From Syngnathus acus (taxonomy: Eukaryota; Chordata; Actinopteri; Syngnathiformes; Syngnathidae): DNA of 64,000 nt. Shown here one piece after another: positions 61,304 to 64,000 of this stretch (its first letter is position 1; each line of letters begins with the position of its first letter). Made by a program: the position numbers and the translations under genes. The stretch lies in contig NC_051087.1 of assembly GCF_901709675.1 (NCBI RefSeq), positions 8,830,884 through 8,894,883 of the forward strand, read 5' to 3'. A model generated the notes under the pieces. That model made no database searches. It was not told the origin of the DNA and saw nothing but the letters and a program-made list of their open reading frames with translations.

Positions 61304-61503
61304 CAGGGGTGTCAACCTCCAGTCCTCGAGGGGCCACGTTCCAATATGTTTTCCAAGTTACCCTCGTTAAACACACCTGCGTGAAAAGTTTTAGCTCCTT
61401 TCACGTTCTGCAGTAGCTAAAACTTTTCACGCAGGTGCACTTAACGAGGGAATCTTGGAAAACATGTTGGAATGCGGCCCCAAGGACTAGAGCTTGAACC
61501 CTG
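61304..61503. mobile_element. Foldback MITE with hAT-like CAGGGGTGTCAA end
   Basis: Two arms of about 85 bases are imperfect reverse complements. The inner words tgcgtgaaaagttttagct and agctaaaacttttcacgca pair perfectly across a short spacer. The left end CAGGGGTGTCAA matches the hAT-like element at 49078, and the right end reads ttgaaccctg. A second copy at 60965-61147 lacks the left end but keeps the intact right end ttgacacctg. Confidence 0.85.
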
Positions 61504-61569
61504 TGACCTTTGACCATGATATTTCCCTAATGAAGTAGCCTGTGATTAGGTAAAAAAAAAAAAAAAAAT

Positions 61570-61690
61570 TGATAAATAAGAAAGTGTAGCGAACGATTCG
61601 GTGAACGATTCTTTTGAACAAAAATTTTGAGTGAACCGATTCTAAAGATTCAATTCACTCGAGAACTGGAATGCACATCACTAGTATAAA
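61570..61690. repeat. GAACGATTC dispersed repeat (copy 1)
   Basis: 'gaacgattcggtgaacgatt', 'ttttgagtgaaccgattcta', 'aagattcaattcac' and 'aactggaatgcacatcacta' recur in the same order and orientation at 62880-62975. Confidence 0.85.
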
Positions 61691-61699
61691 ACAGTGCAG

Positions 61700-61808
61700 G
61701 CGACCATGGGCTGCCAGGTCGTAATAGCCGACCGGTTAGTGACACGGGCTCTTGCTTGGTAAGAATTTGGTTCGAATTAGGTACACCACCATTTTCAGGT
61801 GTACCTAA
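61700..61808. repeat. tRNA-like fragment plus fourth, inverted module-A hairpin
   Basis: 'gaccggttagtgacacgggctcttgcttgg...ggttcgaatt' has a Ser-type tRNA-like A/B box arrangement. It is followed at 61777-61808 by TTAGGTACACC...GGTGTACCTAA, whose loop (accattttca) is the reverse complement of the loop in the other module-A copies. Confidence 0.4.
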
Positions 61809-62025
61809 TAACTTTATGCATTTTTTGTACGTGTCTAGACTGTGTATTTTGACTACTTGCTCTTTATTTTGGGGGACACCAACACATATTACACAACGTA
61901 AAACACATATACATATTGTCATATAAGCAGTTAACCAAATGTCAGATTTTTGTTTTCATGCCCAAAAAAAAAAAACAAGGAATAAAACACCAGACAAGTT
62001 TTAACAGGTTTTAATGTTTATTAAA

Positions 62026-62048
62026 ATAATAATAATAATAATAATAAA
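62026..62048. repeat. AAT trinucleotide microsatellite
   Basis: About seven AAT units. Confidence 0.9.
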
Positions 62049-62269
62049 AGTACATTTCAAACCAGCAATCTAATGTGAAATTGCAGTAGATATATTGGAT
62101 AACAATATTTAGGCGTATATATGCATACACGTTATTTAAAAACTACTATAGGTGTTATAAAATCAAGATTACCCAAAGAGAAGCATCATCTCCCCGTTTT
62201 TTTTTTATAACGGCGCATCCCTTCATGCAATAAAGTTAGCAGTTAGCTTGGAGAAAACAAAGCATAAAA

Positions 62270-62660
62270 GAAGTAGTGTTTCAGTAAGTGATTCTTTCTT
62301 TCCTTGGCAAATCGTAAATCTACAATCTGGTTTACATAGTTCACGCCAGGAGGGAGACGCAACACGTTCACTGACTGATCCGTTGAGCACGGGAAGGAAG
62401 GCAGTTCACCCATTGACTCGTTCGCGAACGGGAAAGTCAGGATTCGTTCCCTCACTGGTCAGTTCTCGCGATGAACTGGAAATGCAAATCACTCACTCAC
62501 TGACTCGTTCACTCACAGATCCGTTCAGTTGATGAACGGGAAATGCAATTCACGACTCGTTCGTGAACGGGAAGTTACGTCATTTTCTTCTTCGTTTTGT
62601 TTTACGACGAGGTGGCACCAGCTTCAATGGGCATTACCGACACCTACTGGTTGGAGTCAT
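62270..62660. repeat. Repeat-rich segment with GAACGGGAA motifs
   Basis: The phrases 'gactcgttc(g/a)', 'gaacgggaa' and 'cactcactgactcgttc' recur and relate to the GAACGATTC repeat flanking this region. The whole interval 61570-62975 may be one composite element. No coding capacity is supported. Confidence 0.45.
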
Positions 62661-62695
62661 ATGAACTGAAAAAAAAGAACGAATCACTTTAGGAA

Positions 62696-62815
62696 GTGTA
62701 TTGTATTGTATTGTATTGTATTGTATTGTATTGTATTGTATTGTATTGTATTGTATTGTATTGTATTGTATTGTATTGTATTGTATTGTATTGTATTGTA
62801 TTGTATTGTATTGTG
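62696..62815. repeat. TTGTA pentanucleotide array, 22 perfect units
   Basis: 62701-62810 is an uninterrupted (TTGTA)22 with partial units at both ends. The period of five gives open frames on both strands (YCIVL / NTIQY repeats) that are artefacts. Confidence 0.98.
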
Positions 62816-62879
62816 TATGGGTTGTTTCCACGGGATGTTAAAAAAAAACGGATTAGTGTGAGTGTGTGTGGGGGGGGAC

Positions 62880-62975
62880 GATTCGTTGAACGATTCGTTT
62901 GAACGAATCTTTTGAGTGAACTGATTCTAAAGATTCAGTTCACCTAAAAGAACTGGAATGCACATCACTATAGTA
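62880..62975. repeat. GAACGATTC dispersed repeat (copy 2)
   Basis: Same words and order as 61570-61690, ending 'ctggaatgcacatcacta'. Both copies run in the same direction, about 1.3 kb apart. Confidence 0.85.
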
Positions 62976-63272
62976 TTCCAGCACTGACTCAAAAACGGAA
63001 ACTTAACAGCACATCGTGACCTTTGACTTGTCGGAAACGCCTCTAAAATTGCACAATTATACAGCTCCCATGATGTATCGCTTGTAAGAACCACACATTT
63101 TGAACTTCCTTGAAGTTTATAGGCTTGGGTTCTAAATCCATCATCTTGGCTGTCATAACTGTGATGAACTCATTACAGCAATGCAAAACCTTTCCAGAGC
63201 CTCAAAAATGCACCAATGTTTTCACAGCTGTTTTACTCCATTTTACACTTATAAGAATATAACGTCCCACAT
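62976..63272 (-). other. Probable 3'UTR of the right-edge membrane protein gene
   Basis: The sequence follows the stop codon (complement of 63273-63275) on the minus strand. I see no AATAAA on the minus strand close to the stop. The nearest (complement tttatt near 62016) would place the repeats inside the UTR, so the end of this gene is unresolved. Confidence 0.35.
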
Positions 63273-63892
63273 CTAAAGCTGCATGTAAAAAATTGGTGGG
63301 TCCAGGATGACTCCACTGTTGGGGTCTTGCGCATACTCCTCAATGGACGGAAGCGGTGAAAGTGTGATTTGCCTGCCTGTGTCTTCTTCATCCTCCTTGG
63401 CTCCCACGGGCAGCGGGTTACTATAGATGTAATAGATTCTGGAGTTATCTTTAGCTGCATCTGCTCTCCGAAAGAAGGCCAGCGGGTTGATGAAACTAGT
63501 TGACCGCTTCACCGCCCTGACCGCAACAGGGTCCACTGGCTCCCCGTGGGTCACTGCAGTCTCATACACTTGGGCTCTCTTTGATTGCCTGGAAAAAGAT
63601 GTCACTTATTATTATAATGATACACCATTTTCCTTTTATCATTTTTTTATTCACTGTTGTCAGCAGTCCAGCCTTGGCAGATGTCTGTGCTTTACTGAGA
63701 GACATTCTGGTCACAAATGATATCATTGCTGAAAGCTCATGGAGGCAAATATAATGCATTGTGCTGTTGTATGTGTGTGTGTGTGTGTGTGTCACCTGCT
63801 GCGGTTGTAGCACACACTCATGCAGTAGATGGCGGTGATGATGAGGATACACAGGGCCAAGGAAATGATGACTATGTCGAAAACTTTGACCT
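63273..63892 (-). CDS. Unrecognised single-pass membrane protein, last two coding exons (partial)
   Basis: On the minus strand, the exon 63892-63796 follows the acceptor catcccag and ends agcag|gtgaca. The last exon, 63588-63273, follows cttttttccag. They join in phase as CYNRSR|QSKRAQVYE, giving about 136 visible residues. A helix, IVIISLALCILIITAIYC, is followed by a basic stop-transfer stretch (CYNRSRQSKR). An approximately 105-residue cytoplasmic tail then contains YYIYSNPLP, an acidic patch (KEDEEDTG), SPLPSIEEY and the end ILDPPIFYMQL. The order helix then basic then tail means the N-terminus is outside the cell, so this is a type I protein whose ectodomain lies off the right edge. Tyrosine motifs suggest sorting or signalling. 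I do not recognise the family. Confidence 0.8.
63772..63792. repeat. GT microsatellite abutting the splice donor of the membrane-protein gene
   Basis: (GT)n on the plus strand, i.e. (AC)n on the sense strand, begins immediately after the donor gtgac of the transmembrane exon. Length variation here could affect splicing. Confidence 0.9.
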
Positions 63893-64000
63893 CTGGGATG
63901 GAGAAAACACAATAATGTGTTTTATCTCAACATCAAAATTGCTTATGATGCTTGAGAATATAAATGAATCATATAGACACATGCCTACCAGATAAAATTA

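Larger units (their letters stand above)
60745..61560. repeat. Tandemly duplicated repeat cluster (modules A-B-A-C-A-B-C)
   Basis: Module A is a hairpin with TTAGGTACAC/GTGTACCTAA arms at 60776-60807, 60922-60953 and 61190-61221. Module B is a promoter-like cassette at about 60820-60877 and 61234-61291. Module C is a foldback of about 180-200 bp at about 60965-61147 and 61304-61503. The repeated order shows segmental duplication of a composite unit. Copies are nearly identical, so the duplication is recent. Confidence 0.9.

Overview
This is a stretch of vertebrate nuclear DNA, almost certainly from a ray-finned (teleost) fish. The genes are split by GT-AG introns. The non-coding DNA carries typical teleost repeats: CA and ATAAA microsatellites, tRNA-derived SINEs, hAT-like and foldback MITEs, a broken Tc1-like transposon, and dispersed repeats beginning with CAAGTCAAGT. 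The species is not determined.

Layout. (1) 1-34600: a long gene-poor block. Its only certain coding exon is the first coding exon of add3 (gamma-adducin) on the minus strand at 2851-3095, so the rest of add3 lies off the left edge. The DNA to the right is presumably add3 5' intron and upstream sequence, with two weak candidate promoter or 5'UTR zones (about 7.4-7.8 kb and 21.1-21.4 kb) and scattered repeats. (2) 34600-42900: a complete ten-exon plus-strand gene for a secreted, probably GPI-anchored protein of 980 residues built from six copper-only superoxide dismutase-like repeats (cusr / CSRP-type). Three repeats keep all copper-binding histidines and three have lost them. (3) 42485-44302: two DNA elements sharing a family of TIRs, one of them with an internal 118-bp tandem repeat. 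(4) 45390-60280: complete plus-strand xpnpep1 (cytosolic X-prolyl aminopeptidase 1), 19 coding exons and 620 residues. All five metal ligands fall at the same residue numbers as I recall for the human enzyme. (5) 60300-63200: a dense repeat cluster with a tRNA-Gly-like copy, a tandemly duplicated cassette carrying promoter-like motifs, and a pentanucleotide array. (6) 63273-63892: the last two coding exons, on the minus strand, of an unrecognised single-pass membrane protein that runs off the right edge.

Context. In human, ADD3 and XPNPEP1 are divergent neighbours, and the same head-to-head order is seen here, with the SOD-repeat gene between them. The three recognised genes do not form one pathway: add3 is a membrane-skeleton protein, cusr an extracellular copper/superoxide protein, and xpnpep1 a cytosolic proline-peptide hydrolase. 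The most unusual content is the SOD-repeat protein, with its live/dead repeat pattern and one very large exon, together with two perfect snap-back hairpins and the promoter-like repeat cassette. All exon boundaries were read by eye from GT/AG sites and reading-frame continuity; no alignment or expression data were available.
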